Shown one piece after another: positions 32,883 through 44,389 of a stretch of DNA of 64,000 nt. This DNA is from Babylonia areolata (lineage: Eukaryota; Mollusca; Gastropoda; Neogastropoda; Buccinidae), in the NCBI RefSeq assembly GCF_041734735.1, contig NC_134898.1, positions 52,479,603 through 52,543,602 of the forward strand. The letters are read 5' to 3'. The notes beneath the pieces are model-generated. The model was not told the DNA's origin, searched no databases, and saw only the letters and a program-made list of their open reading frames with translations. Positions within the stretch are counted from its first letter, which is position 1; the number at the start of each line of letters is the position of its first letter. Made by a program: the position numbers and the translations under genes.

Positions 32883-35800
32883 GGAATCTGTGGCAATGGT
32901 CTAATGCTGCCCGGAGTGTGTGAGTTGGAGCTGTGGAATCGGTGGCAATGGTCTAATGCTGCCCGGAGTGTGTGAGTTGGAGCTGTGGAATCGGTGGCAA
33001 TGGTCTAATGCTGCCCGGAGTGTGTGAGTTGGAGCTGTGGAATCGGTGGCAATGGTCTAATGCTGCCCGGAGTGTGTGAGTTGGAGCTGTGGAATCGGTG
33101 GCAATGGTCTAATGCTGCCCGGAGTGTGTGAGTTGGAGCTGTGGAATCGGTGGCAATGGTCTAATGCTGCCCGGAGTGTGTGAGTTGGAGCTGTGGAATC
33201 GGTGGCAATGGTCTAATGCTGCCCGGAGTGTGTGAGTTGGAGCTGTGGAATCGGTGGCAATGGTCTATTGCTGCCCGGAGTGTGTGAGTTGGAGCTGTGG
33301 AATCGGTGGCATTGGTCTAATGCTGCCCGGAGTGTGTGAGTTGGAGCTGTGGAATCGGTGGCATTGGTCTAATGCTGCCCGGAGTGTGTGAGTTGGAGCT
33401 GTGGAATCGGTGGCAATGGTCTAATGCTGCCCGGAGTGTGTGAGTTGGAGCTGTGGAATTGGTGGCATTGGTCTAATGCTGCCCGGAGTGTGTGAGTTGG
33501 AGCTGTGGAATCTGTGGCAATGGTCTAATGCTGCCTGGTGTCTGTGAGTTGGAGCTGTGGAATCGGTGGCAATGGTCTAATGCTGCCCGGAGTGTGTGAG
33601 TTGGAGCTGTGGAATCGGTGGCATTGGTCTAATGCTGCCCGGAGTGTGTGAGTTGGAGCTGTGGAATCGGTGGCAATGGTCTAATGCTGCCCAGAGTGTG
33701 TGAGTTGGAGCTGTGGAATCGGTGGCAATGGTCTAATGCTGCCCGGAGTGTGTGAGTTGGAGCTGTGGAATCGGTGGCAATGGTCTAATGCTGCCCGGAG
33801 TGTGTGAGTTGGAGCTGTGGAATCGGTGGCATTGGTCTAATGCTGCCCGGAGTGTGTGAGTTGGAGCTGTGGAATCGGTGGCATTGGTCTAATGCTGCCC
33901 GGAGTGTGTGAGTTGGAGCTGTGGAATCGGTGGCAATGGTCTAATGCTGCCCGGAGTGTGTGAGTTGGAGCTGTGGAATCGGTGGCAATGGTCTAATGCT
34001 GCCCGGAGTGTGTGAGTTGGAGTGAAGGCGAGTGGCAATGGTCTAATGCTGCCCGGAGTGTGTGAGTTGGAGTGAAGGCGAGTGGAAATGGTCTAATGCT
34101 GCCCGGAGTGTGTGAGTTGGAGCTGTGGAATCGGTGGCAATGGTCTAATGCTGCCCGGAGTGTGTGAGTTGGAGTGAAGGCGAGTGGCAATGGTCTAATG
34201 CTGCCCGGAGTGTGTGAGTTGGAGTGAAGGCGAGTGGCAATGGTCTAATGCTGCCCGGAGTGTGTGAGTTGGAGTGAAGGCGAGTGGAAATGGTCTAATG
34301 CTGCCCGGAGTGTGTGAGTTGGAGTGAAGGCGAGTGGCAATGGTCTAATGCTGCCCGGAGTGTGTGAGTTGGAGTGAAGGCGAGTGGCAATGGTCTAATG
34401 CTGCCCGGAGTGTGTGAGTTGGAGCTGTGGAATCGGTGGCAATGGTCTAATGCTGCCCGGAGTGTGTGAGTTGGAGCTGCCCAGAGTGTGTGAGTTGGAG
34501 TGAAGGCGAGTGGCAATGGTCTAATGCTGCCCGGAGTGTGTGAGTTGGAGTGAAGGCGAGTGGAAATGGTCTATTGCTGCCCGGAGTGTGTGAGTTGGAG
34601 TGAAGGCGAGTGGCAATGGTCTAATGCTGCCCGGAGTGTGTGAGTTGGAGTGAAGGCGAGTGGAAATGGTCTAATGCTGCCCGGAGTGTGTGAGTTGGAG
34701 TGAAGGCGAGTGGAAATGGTCTAATGCTGCCCGGAGTGTGTGAGTTGGAGCTGCCCGGAGTGTGTGAGTTGGAGTGAAGGCGAGTGGAAATGGTCTAATG
34801 CTGCCCGGAGTGTGTGAGTTGGAGCTGCCCGGAGTGTGTGAGTTGGAGTGAAGGCGAGTGGCAATGGTCTAATGCTGCCCGGAGTGTGTGAGTTGGAGTG
34901 AAGGCGAGTGGAAATGGTCTAATGCTGCCCGGAGTGTGTGAGTTGGAGTGAAGGCGAGTGGAAATGGTCTATTGCTGCCCGGAGTGTGTGAGTTGGAGTG
35001 AAGGCGAGTGGAAATGGTCTAATGCTGCCCGGAGTGTGTGAGTTGGAGCTGCCCGGAGTGTGTGAGTTGGAGTGAAGGCGAGTGGCAATGGTCTAATGCT
35101 GCCCGGAGTGTGTGAGTTGGAGTGAAGGCGAGTGGAAATGGTCTAATGCTGCCCGGAGTGTGTGAGTTGGAGTGAAGGCGAGTGGAAATGGTCTAATGCT
35201 GCCCGGAGTGTGTGAGTTGGAGTGAAGGCGAGTGGCAATGGTCTAATGCTGCCCGGAGTGTGTGAGTTGGAGTGAAGGCGAGTGGAAATGGTCTAATGCT
35301 GCCCGGAGTGTGTGAGTTGGAGTGAAGGCGAGTGGAAATGGTCTAATGCTGCCCGGAGTGTGTGAGTTGGAGTGAAGGCGAGTGGCAATGGTCTATTGCT
35401 GCCCGGAGTGTGTGAGTTGGAGTGAAGGCGAGTGGCAATGGTCTATTGCTGCCTGGAGTGTGTGAGTTGGAGTGAAGGCGAGTGGAAATGGTCTAATGCT
35501 GCCCGGAGTGTGTGAGTTGGAGCTGCCCGGAGTGTGTGAGTTGGAGTGAAGGCGAGTGGCAATGGTCTATTGCTGCCCGGAGTGTGTGAGTTGGAGCTGC
35601 CCGGAGTGTGTGAGTTGGAGTGAAGGCGAGTGGAAATGGTCTAATGCTGCCCGGAGTGTGTGAGTTGGAGCTGCCCGGAGTGTGTGAGTTGGAGTGAAGG
35701 CGAGTGGCAATGGTCTATTGCTGCCCGGAGTGTGTGAGTTGGAGCTGCCCGGAGTGTGTGAGTTGGAGTGAAGGCGAGTGGCAATGGTCTAATGCTGCCC

Positions 35801-38800
35801 GGAGTGTGTGAGTTGGAGCTGCCCGGAGTGTGTGAGTTGGAGTGAAGGCGAGTGGCAATGGTCTATTGCTGCCCGGAGTGTGTGAGTTGGAGTGAAGGCG
35901 AGTGGCAATGGTCTATTGCTGCCCGGAGTGTGTGAGTTGGAGTGAAGGCGAGTGGCAATGGTCTATTGCTGCCTGGAGTGTGTGAGTTGGAGTGAAGGCG
36001 AGTGGCAATGGTCTATTGCTGCCTGGAGTGTGTGAGTTGGAGTGAAGGCGAGTGGCAATGGTCTAATGCTGCCCGGAGTGTGTGAGTTGGAGTGAAGGCG
36101 AGTGGAAATGGTCTAATGCTGCCCGGAGTGTGTGAGTTGGAGTGAAGGCGAGTGGCAATGGTCTAATGCTGCCCGGAGTGTGTGAGTTGGAGTGAAGGCG
36201 AGTGGAAGTGGTCTAATGCTGCCCGGAGTGTGTGAGTTGGAGTGAAGGCGAGTGGAAATGGTCTAATGCTGCCCGGAGTGTGTGAGTTGGAGCTGCCCGG
36301 AGTGTGTGAGTTGGAGTGAAGGCGAGTGGAAATGGTCTAATGCTGCCCGGAGTGTGTGAGTTGGAGCTGCCCGGAGTGTGTGAGTTGGAGTGAAGGCGAG
36401 TGGCAATGGTCTAATGCTGCCCGGAGTGTGTGAGTTGGAGTGAAGGCGAGTGGAAATGGTCTAATGCTGCCCGGAGTGTGTGAGTTGGAGTGAAGGCGAG
36501 TGGAAATGGTCTATTGCTGCCCGGAGTGTGTGAGTTGGAGTGAAGGCGAGTGGAAATGGTCTAATGCTGCCCGGAGTGTGTGAGTTGGAGTGAAGGCGAG
36601 TGGCAATGGTCTAATGCTGCCCGGAGTGTGTGAGTTGGAGTGAAGGCGAGTGGAAATGGTCTAATGCTGCCCGGAGTGTGTGAGTTGGAGTGAAGGCGAG
36701 TGGCAATGGTCTATTGCTGCCCGGAGTGTGTGAGTTGGAGTGAAGGCGAGTGGCAATGGTCTATTGCTGCCTGGAGTGTGTGAGTTGGAGTGAAGGCGAG
36801 TGGAAATGGTCTAATGCTGCCCGGAGTGTGTGAGTTGGAGCTGCCCGGAGTGTGTGAGTTGGAGTGAAGGCGAGTGGCAATGGTCTATTGCTGCCCGGAG
36901 TGTGTGAGTTGGAGCTGCCCGGAGTGTGTGAGTTGGAGTGAAGGCGAGTGGAAATGGTCTAATGCTGCCCGGAGTGTGTGAGTTGGAGCTGCCCGGAGTG
37001 TGTGAGTTGGAGTGAAGGCGAGTGGCAATGGTCTATTGCTGCCCGGAGTGTGTGAGTTGGAGCTGCCCGGAGTGTGTGAGTTGGAGTGAAGGCGAGTGGC
37101 AATGGTCTAATGCTGCCCGGAGTGTGTGAGTTGGAGTGAAGGCGAGTGGAAATGGTCTAATGCTTCCCGGAGTGTGTGAGTTGGAGTGAAGGCGAGTGGA
37201 AATGGTCTATTGCTGCCCGGAGTGTGTGAGTTGGAGTGAAGGCGAGTGGCAATGGTCTATTGCTGCCTGGAGTGTGTGAGTTGGAGTGAAGGCGAGTGGC
37301 AATGGTCTAATGCTGCCCGGAGTGTGTGAGTTGGAGTGAAGGCGAGTGGAAATGGTCTAATGCTGCCCGGAGTGTGTGAGTTGGAGTGAAGGCGAGTGGC
37401 AATGGTCTAATGCTGCCCGGAGTGTGTGAGTTGGAGTGAAGGCGAGTGGCAATGGTCTAATGCTGCCCGGAGTGTGTGAGTTGGAGCTGCCCGGAGTGTG
37501 TGAGTTGGAGTGAAGGCGAGTGGCAATGGTCTAATGCTGCCTGGAGTGTGTGAGTTGGAGTGAAGGCGAGTGGCAATGGTCTATTGCTGCCCGGAGTGTG
37601 TGAGTTGGAGCTGCCCGGAGTGTGTGAGTTGGAGCTGCCCGGAGTGTGTGAGTTGGAGCTGCCCGGAGTGTGTGAGTTGGAGTGAAGGCGAGTGGAAATG
37701 GTCTAATGTTGCCCGGAGTGTGTGAGTTGGAGCTGCCCGGAGTGTGTGAGTTGGAGTGAAGGCGAGTGGCAATGATCTAATGCTGCCCGGAGTGTGTGAG
37801 TTGGAGTGAAGGCGAGTGGCAATGGTCTATTGCTGCCCGGAGTGTGTGAGTTGGAGTGAAGGCGAGTGGCAATGATCTAATGCTGCCCGGAGTGTGTGAG
37901 TTGGAGTGAAGGCGAGTGGCAATGATCTAATGCTGCCCGGAGTGTGTGAGTTGGAGTGAAGGCGAGTGGCAATGGTCTAATGCTGCCCGGAGTGTGTGAG
38001 TTGGAGTGAAGGCGAGTGGAAATGGTCTAATGCTGCCCGGAGTGTGTGAGTTGGAGTGAAGGCGAGTGGCAATGGTCTAATGCTGCCCGGAGTGTGTGAG
38101 TTGGAGCTGCCCGGAGTGTGTGAGTTGGAGTGAAGGCGAGTGGAAATGGTCTAATGCTGCCCGGAGTGTGTGAGTTGGAGTGAAGGCGAGTGGCAATGGT
38201 CTATTGCTGCCCGGAGTGTGTGAGTTGGAGTGAAGGCGAGTGGCAATGGTCTATTGCTGCCCGGAGTGTGTGAGTTGGAGCTGCCCGGAGTGTGTGAGTT
38301 GGAGCTGCCCGGAGTGTGTGAGTTGGAGCTGCCCGGAGTGTGTGAGTTGGAGTGAAGGCGAGTGGAAATGGTCTAATGTTGCCCGGAGTGTGTGAGTTGG
38401 AGCTGCCCGGAGTGTGTGAGTTGGAGTGAAGGCGAGTGGCAATGATCTAATGCTGCCCGGAGTGTGTGAGTTGGAGTGAAGGCGAGTGGCAATGGTCTAT
38501 TGCTGCCCGGAGTGTGTGAGTTGGAGTGAAGGCGAGTGGCAATGATCTAATGCTGCCTGGAGTGTGTGAGTTGGAGTGAAAGCGAGTGGCAATGATCTAA
38601 TGCTGCCCGGAGTGTGTGAGTTGGAGTGAAGGCGAGTGGCAATGGTCTAATGCTGCCCGGAGTGTGTGAGTTGGAGTGAAGGCGAGTGGAAATGGTCTAA
38701 TGCTGCCCGGAGTGTGTGAGTTGGAGTGAAGGCGAGTGGCAATGGTCTATTGCTGCCCGGAGTGTGTGAGTTGGAGCTGCCCGGAGTGTGTGAGTTGGAG

Positions 38801-39468
38801 TGAAGGCGAGTGGCAATGGTCTAATGCTGCCCGGAGTGTGTGAGTTGGAGTGAAGGCGAGTGGAAATGGTCTAATGCTGCCCGGAGTGTGTGAGTTGGAG
38901 TGAAGGCGAGTGGCAATGGTCTATTGCTGCCCGGAGTGTGTGAGTTGGAGTGAAGGCGAGTGGCAATGGTCTATTGCTGCCCGGAGTGTGTGAGTTGGAG
39001 TGAAGGCGAGTGGCAATGGTCTATTGCTGCCCGGAGTGTGTGAGTTGGAGTGAAGGCGAGTGGAAATGGTCTATTGCTGCCCGGAGTCTGTGAGTTGGAG
39101 TGAAGGCGAGTGGCAATGGTCTATTGCTGCCCGGAGTGTGTGAGTTGGAGTGAAGGCGAGTGGAAATGGTCTATTGCTGCCCGGAGTGTGTGAGTTGGAG
39201 TGAAGGCGAGTGGAAATGGTCTAATGCTGCCCGGAGTGTGTGAGTTGGAGTGAAGGCGAGTGGCAATGGTCTAATGCTGCCTGGTGTCTGTGAGTTGGAG
39301 TGAAGGCGAGTGGCAATGGTCTATTGCTGCCCGGAGTGTGTGAGTTGGAGTGAAGGCGAGTGGCAATGGTCTAATGCTGCCCGGAGTGTGTGAGTTGGAG
39401 TGAAGGCGAGTGGAAATGGTCTAATGCTGCCCGGAGTGTGTGAGTTGGAGTGAAGGCGAGTGGCAATG
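32883..39468. repeat. 6.6-kb satellite with two monomer classes and higher-order units
   Basis: All monomers share GGTCTAATGCTGCCCGGAGT and GTGTGAGTTGGAG. Class A (52 bp) adds CTGTGGAATCGGTGGCAAT and fills 32883-34010. Class B (50 bp) adds TGAAGGCGAGTGGCAAT and fills most of 34500-39468. The classes mix at 34010-34500. A 24-bp partial unit (CTGCCCGGAGTGTGTGAGTT, GGAG) is inserted many times, giving 74-bp composite units. Larger duplications are visible: 35290-35800 recurs near +1318, and 37561-37960 recurs at +670 with shared private variants (AATGTTGCCC, AATGATCTAA). About 125 monomers in total. Confidence 0.98.
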
Positions 39469-39540
39469 GGGGTGGAAGACGAATTGGCAAGGTTGTTGCT
39501 TTTAGTCCAGCCGACCGCTCAGTTCACATCAGGGCTGAAA

Positions 39541-39621
39541 ACGCAGTCAGTATCCTGAAGAACCTGAACGCAGTCAGTATCCTGAAGAACCTGAACGCAG
39601 TCAGTATCCTGAAGAACCTGA
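39541..39621. repeat. 27-bp repeat, 3 copies
   Basis: ACGCAGTCAGTATCCTGAAG and AACCTGA occur three times. A GT microsatellite follows at 39692-39735. Confidence 0.95.
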
Positions 39622-39692
39622 ACGTAAAAAATGGAAAACACAATCAGGAGTTTCAAGGTGGTGCCATAGTTGTGTCAAGCTACTGCAAATAG

Positions 39693-39730
<38 letters not shown>

Positions 39731-39844
39731 TGTGTGTTGCTAATTATCATTAGCTGTAAGTGAATTAGTAATGTTGAGTTGATGGAGGTAAGGTTAAGTA
39801 GAGTCGAGAGCTGTGATGTTGAAGATGGATAATGTTGAAGTGGA

Positions 39845-39905
39845 GTGCTGGCCTTGAGGCAAGGCATCTGCACTGGAAGCGAGAGAATCTGAGCGCACAG
39901 ACTGG
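39845..39905 (+). mobile_element. SINE family C head (fragment)
   Basis: TGGCCTTGAGGCAAGGCATC, TGCACTGGAAGCGAGAGAAT, CTGAGCGCAC matches on the + strand the tRNA-like head seen on the minus strand at 58800-58860. The B box and body do not follow clearly. Confidence 0.5.
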
Positions 39906-41089
39906 TGATCCTGTGTGACTGAGTGTAGTGAGGTTGAGACTGGGAAGGTTCCAGTGTGGATGGAATTTGGGTTTGACAGATGGGGTTAAAAGTGGTAAGG
40001 TTACGGATAAATATGGTCGAAGAAGTTATGCATGAGTTAGATTGAATGGAATAGCAGTAGATGGGGAAATGGGAGAAGAAATGGAATGCAGGAGATAGAA
40101 TGTACGAGATATAATTGTGGAAGGAGTGTGATAAAATGAGAAAAGGTTTGGAATACAGGTTTAGGTAGGGAGCCGCAAAGTGGGGTAATTATAAGAAGGG
40201 ACAGAATGAAAATCACACCAACTGGAAATGTGATGAGTGTTGACGTAGGTCAACGAAATGTGATGAGTGTTGACGTAGGTCAACGAAATGTGATGAGTGT
40301 TGACGTAGGTCAACGAAATGGAGAGGGAATGGAATAGAAGAGTTTGAAAGTGAAATAGTGTGAATAATACAGAGTACGAGGAAAAAAACTCGGGAGATAA
40401 AAGAGTTAGAAACGGTTTGCTGCTGTTGACATACATGGTTGAAACATGAAGGTACATTATCAACAAGAGCTGACAGTGGCAGGATCGTGCAGAATACCAA
40501 TAAGTGAGTAAGAAAGGATTTTGTCAAATGCTAATGAGAACAAGGAAAATACGTGGGAAAGGAGGGTGGCAGCAGGCTACAAAGCACGTGAAATTGCTCA
40601 TATCCAATATACAGCGCCTCCTGAAAAAAATAGGAAAAAAAAAAAAAAGAAAGAAAGAAAAAAGGCGGCAGCTAAGATGTCCGACCCACGCTTCATTCGA
40701 CTGGACTCGATCGAGAACTCAACATGTGTAACTAGAGGGGCAAGTGAGAACTCAACATGTGTAACTAGAGGGGCAAGTGAGAACTCAACGTGTGTAACTA
40801 GAGGGGCAAGTGAGAACTCTACCGGCAGGTCGACCACTGACGTTGCGCCAAGAGATGCACGAAGAGCAGTTTACGACTGAGAACAGAAGTGAAAGGAAAG
40901 AGCAGCCGAGTAATGAACTGAAGTTGTGAGAGCTGTGTGTTTTCAGCCTGTCTCGTTTTGGGAGGGGGGGGGGAGGGGGTGACGAAGAAAAAAAAACCCT
41001 AACCCCCCCCCCCCCCCCCCCCCCTCAAAAAGCCCAACAAACTTTATGGAGCTTAACATTGAAGAAAATCGTGAGATCAGAAAACAAGA
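39906..41089. other. Intergenic DNA with two short arrays
   Basis: A 30-bp unit (TGATGAGTGTTGACGTAGGT, CAACGAAATG) occurs three times at 40226-40320 and contains the inverted repeat GTTGAC-GTAG-GTCAAC. A 33-bp unit (GAGAACTCAACATGTGTAAC, TAGAGGGGCAAGT) occurs three times plus at 40713-40820. Poly-C and G-rich runs lie at 40964-41025. No gene is supported. Confidence 0.75.
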
Positions 41090-42240
41090 GACACTCATTC
41101 TCTCACTCTCCACTCTCTCTCACTCACTCATTCTCTCACACAGTCCCCCCCCCCCCCCCCGTCTCTCTCTCTCTCTCACACTGTTTCACCGTGACTCGCT
41201 CTCTCATTCACACATGCTCTCTGTCTCTCTCTCATTCACACATGCTCTCTGTCTCTCTCTCATTCACACATGCTCTCTGTCTCCGAGTCTCTCATTCACA
41301 CATCAGTGCTCTGTCTCTCTCTCATTCTCACAATCACTCACTCTCTCACGCTCACCCTCTCAATCACATACTCCCATTCTGACATTCACTCGATCTTTAA
41401 CGTCCTCTCTTCCTCTCACTGTAACATTCGCTCACTCAACCCCCCTCACTGACATATTCATTGGCTTTCCCCCATTCAGACTCATTCTCACTCACCCATT
41501 CACTCACACTCAATTTCACCATCATTTTTTTCTCTCTTTCTCAAATCATTCCCACTCTCATTCACTCTTTCGCTCACTTATTTTCAAACTTTCACTCACT
41601 CACACACTCACTCACACTAGCTGTCCCACTCTCACTCACTCATTCTTACACTCACTCGTCTCACATCCGTCACACTCACTCACTCATTTTCGCTCCGACT
41701 TAATTTCACTCTCATTCTCTCCGGGCTCAGTTTCAATCAGTAACTCTCACTTTCTCTCTCTCTTTTTCTTCTTCTTTCCGTTACACGACCAACATCGACT
41801 CGCCGATGACTCTGTCGTACGTGGTTACGGGGGAGTATCGGGCTGACCCCGGTGGGTAAAGGGTGGAGATTTTCCGATCTCCCAGGTCAACATAATTATG
41901 TGCAGACCTGCAAGTGCCTGAACCCCCTTCGTGTGTATACGCACGCAAAAGATCAAATACGCACGTCAAAGATCCTGTAACCCATATCAGTGTTCGGTGG
42001 GTTATGGAGACACGAAAATACTCAGCATGCATGAACCACGGGGGTCAGCCCGCTCCCAAATCTCACTCTCACCCTCAATCTGTCACTCGCACACTCACGG
42101 ATTATCACGGCTCACTCTCTTTCACTCTGTCACACTTTGCCACTCACTCATTCACTCTGCTCTCACTTTCTCACTCTCTTGATAAAACTCACTCTCACTC
42201 ACTCTCATTCACTCACTCACTCACATTCAATTAATCTCTC
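41090..42240. repeat. CT/CA-rich low-complexity tract (CTCA, CTCT words)
   Basis: About 0.85 kb of CACTCACTCTCTCATTC-type sequence, strongly pyrimidine-rich on the + strand, interrupted by a SINE family B copy at 41771-42050. A Ser/Leu/His-rich 266-codon frame across it is an artefact. Confidence 0.85.
41771..42050 (+). mobile_element. Rearranged SINE family B copy
   Basis: The left 50 bp (TTCTTTCCGTTACACGACC, then GACGACTCTGTCGT-like) have the same orientation as the 25340 copy. The remaining 200 bp (GGGTGGAGATTTTCCGATCT, AGATCAAATACGCACGTCAA, GGTGGGTTATGGAGACACGA) are inverted with respect to it. It is inserted in CT-rich DNA. No tRNA head is visible. Confidence 0.7.
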
Positions 42241-42413
42241 ACGCAAACACGGAACTCTCCAGGGGTCTATTTTGAACTTCAGCACCGGCTGGTAGTTTCT
42301 GCCTTGACAGTTATCCCCCTTGTACTGGTGCATGAACTTCACTTGCGGGAAAGGCGGCATCGTGCAGACGAGAACAAAACCAATTTATCTCTTTCATTTC
42401 ATCCAATTTCACC
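42241..42413 (+). promoter_or_regulatory. NUP37: NUP37 5' region with an E2F-like site
   Basis: The sequence just before the NUP37 ATG leaves the low-complexity tract at about 42240. It contains TTGCGGGAAAGG, with GCGGGAAA at 42345-42352, an exact E2F consensus (TTTCCCGC reversed), 62 bp before the ATG. AATTTCACC precedes the ATG, an acceptable start context (C at -3 is not ideal). No TATA box is clear. The transcription start is unknown, so the site may be promoter or 5' UTR. Confidence 0.4.
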
Positions 42414-42560
42414 ATGAAAGACGATGTGAAGTCCAGTACATATTCAATTCCATGCCAGGAGGTGGTTCGCTGTGTGGAGTTTTCTCCCTTCCAGTGGTCC
42501 TGTCAGCTTCTGGCGTTCGGAACAGCAACAAAAGTGTCCGTGGTTTCATGTCGCTTCCAG
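42414..42560 (+). CDS. NUP37: NUP37 exon 1
   Basis: Codons 1-49, start ATG at 42414, donor CAG|GTTGGT, phase 0. NUP37 is a WD40 beta-propeller nucleoporin of the Nup107-160 (Y) complex; it binds NUP160 and works in pore assembly and at kinetochores in animals. The product starts MKDDVKSSTYSIPCQEVVR, then CVEFSPFQWS and LLAFGTATKVSVVSCRFQ. Human NUP37 has the same plan (MKQD...Y.V.C...V..VEFNPF......LIAYG...V.V...FQ). The start is chosen because length and the first residues match the family. The seven exons give about 320 codons, against 326 in human. Confidence 0.93.
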
Positions 42561-42778
42561 GTTGGTAACATTATAACAATGACGTTTTGGGTCATAAACT
42601 GTATTTTTAGAAACTAACTTATGTTGGATACTCGAAAAAAACCCACAACAACAACAACAAAAAACAAAACAAAAACAAAAAACAAACAAACAAACAAAAA
42701 TACCCCCATCATAATTGTGCCACTGTACGCTTCTTTGACAAAATTCACACACGGCAGGGTGACACGCACTCCGAACAC

Positions 42779-42840
42779 ACACACACACACAGTGACACAC
42801 ACACACAGTGACACACACACACACACGCACGCACAGACAT

Positions 42841-42888
<48 letters not shown>
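42779..42888. repeat. CA microsatellite (interrupted)
   Basis: (CA)n with AGTGACA, CGCACGCA and ATACG interruptions in NUP37 intron 1. Confidence 0.95.
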
Positions 42889-42889
<1 letters not shown>

Positions 42890-43222
42890 CGTTGTATACG
42901 CATGTATGTGTGCGTGCGTCCAGACCAATCTCCATTGTCCGCAGAATAGTACAAAGAAATAGCACTCACTGCATAGATATGTGTCCATTATTTGTTTGTG
43001 ATGGAGTAGGCAGGGGGGGGGAGAGGAGGTAGTTGTGGAATTTGGTGAAGGGGGTGGGGCTGTGTGTGTAAAACATTTTCCCCTCCACACAACCACCAGT
43101 CTTCTCAGATAACACTGATAATTTTGTTTGGTTGGTTGTTTTTTTGGCAATTTCTACATTTCTTCCTGTGTCCTCTTTTGTTTTAAAGACAGAAAAAAGT
43201 TGTAAACTAGTTAATAGCATTG

Positions 43223-43225
<3 letters not shown>

Positions 43226-43285
<60 letters not shown>
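43226..43285. repeat. TA microsatellite, about 30 units
   Basis: A perfect 60-bp (TA)n in NUP37 intron 1, able to extrude a cruciform. Confidence 0.97.
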
Positions 43286-43286
<1 letters not shown>

Positions 43287-43680
43287 TCTGCTACATTTCT
43301 TCCCATCCACTCTTTTATTTGCCTTCTTTACAGCATTAGAGAAGGCAAGAAATGTAGAGTATAGATTATAGTGTTAGTAACTAAATTACAACTTTTTTCA
43401 TCATTGAAACGAAAGTGATTGAAAAGAGTATGGGAGAAGACATGTGAATATTGCCTTTTTTGTTGTTGTTGTTTGTCGGTTTTCTTTCTTTTAAAATTTT
43501 TCATTTTAAGGATTTGATACCCCTAAAACTTCTTGTTGAAAGGCTGCAAAGCTTTTGTAGTCCCATACCAAAAGAACTGAACTGAAAACACTGAATATAT
43601 TATTGTATTAAACTTAAAACCTAAAGAGTTTTACAAGGGCAGAACTAGGTAGGTACAGGTCTCAGTGGAACACTCCTAAG

Positions 43681-44060
43681 GACGTCACCTGAGATCAACA
43701 CTTTGACAGCAACACCATTAAACTTAAAGCCAGCAAGACCCTTGGTTTTCTACACAGAAACCTCAAGATGAGTTCAACTGCACCAAAAAAAAGGAAAACA
43801 AGCCTTACAGTGCTTCAGAAAATCCACTGTGGTCAAGTCCACGTGAAACACAACAAGCTGCAGCTTGCTTCAAATGGGAGCTGAAGAAGACATGTTGAAC
43901 ACTTTGGGCTGATCCAGTGCAGGACTAACTGTTGGCGTGGCCTCTTCCTGTGCACCATCAGGGAATGGAACAGTCTCAACATGGATCAAGCAGCCTGCAT
44001 CAGCACCACTCCTGATAGCATCTTGCTGTTAGGCATGGACAAAGTAGAGATCAGCTGGCA
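43681..44060 (+). mobile_element. LINE ORF2 C-terminal fragment
   Basis: One frame reads DQHFDSNTIKLKASKTLGFL and HRNLK, matching the W-D-x-H-x-x-x-I-x-x-K-A-x-x-x-LGFLRRNL block of CR1/Jockey-type reverse transcriptases. About 240 bp downstream a frame reads LCTIREWNSLNMDQA, matching FxPRTIREWNSLP near the C-terminus. Frame changes and small deletions lie between the two blocks, so this is an old copy in NUP37 intron 1. Confidence 0.7.
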
Positions 44061-44389
44061 GGTCCCCCCTCTGTCCCCTCCAAGTTCCTCGGGTCCCTCC
44101 ATTCCTACCCCCACCCTAGTTCCAATCCATGTATACCCAGCAATCTTTAAAAAAAATTTTTTTTTTGCTACAGTAGTGACTTGTGAGTTGTGAGCCTGAC
44201 ACAGCATTAGGCTGTGTTCAGGGCTGGCATTGGTCCTAGCTTGTTGTTAGGACCACAGGCTACTGTTACTGTTCCACATAAGCTAACTACTTACATAACA
44301 GTTTTGGGAAAATATATCAGGTTAGACTAGGCGACCTCAGTGATAAGACACGCAATATTAATTTTTGGTTTGTTCCAGATTTTTGAGGC

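Noticed and set aside
41046-41846. 266-codon Ser/Leu/His-rich frame
   Set aside because: Translation of a CTCA/CTCT low-complexity tract.
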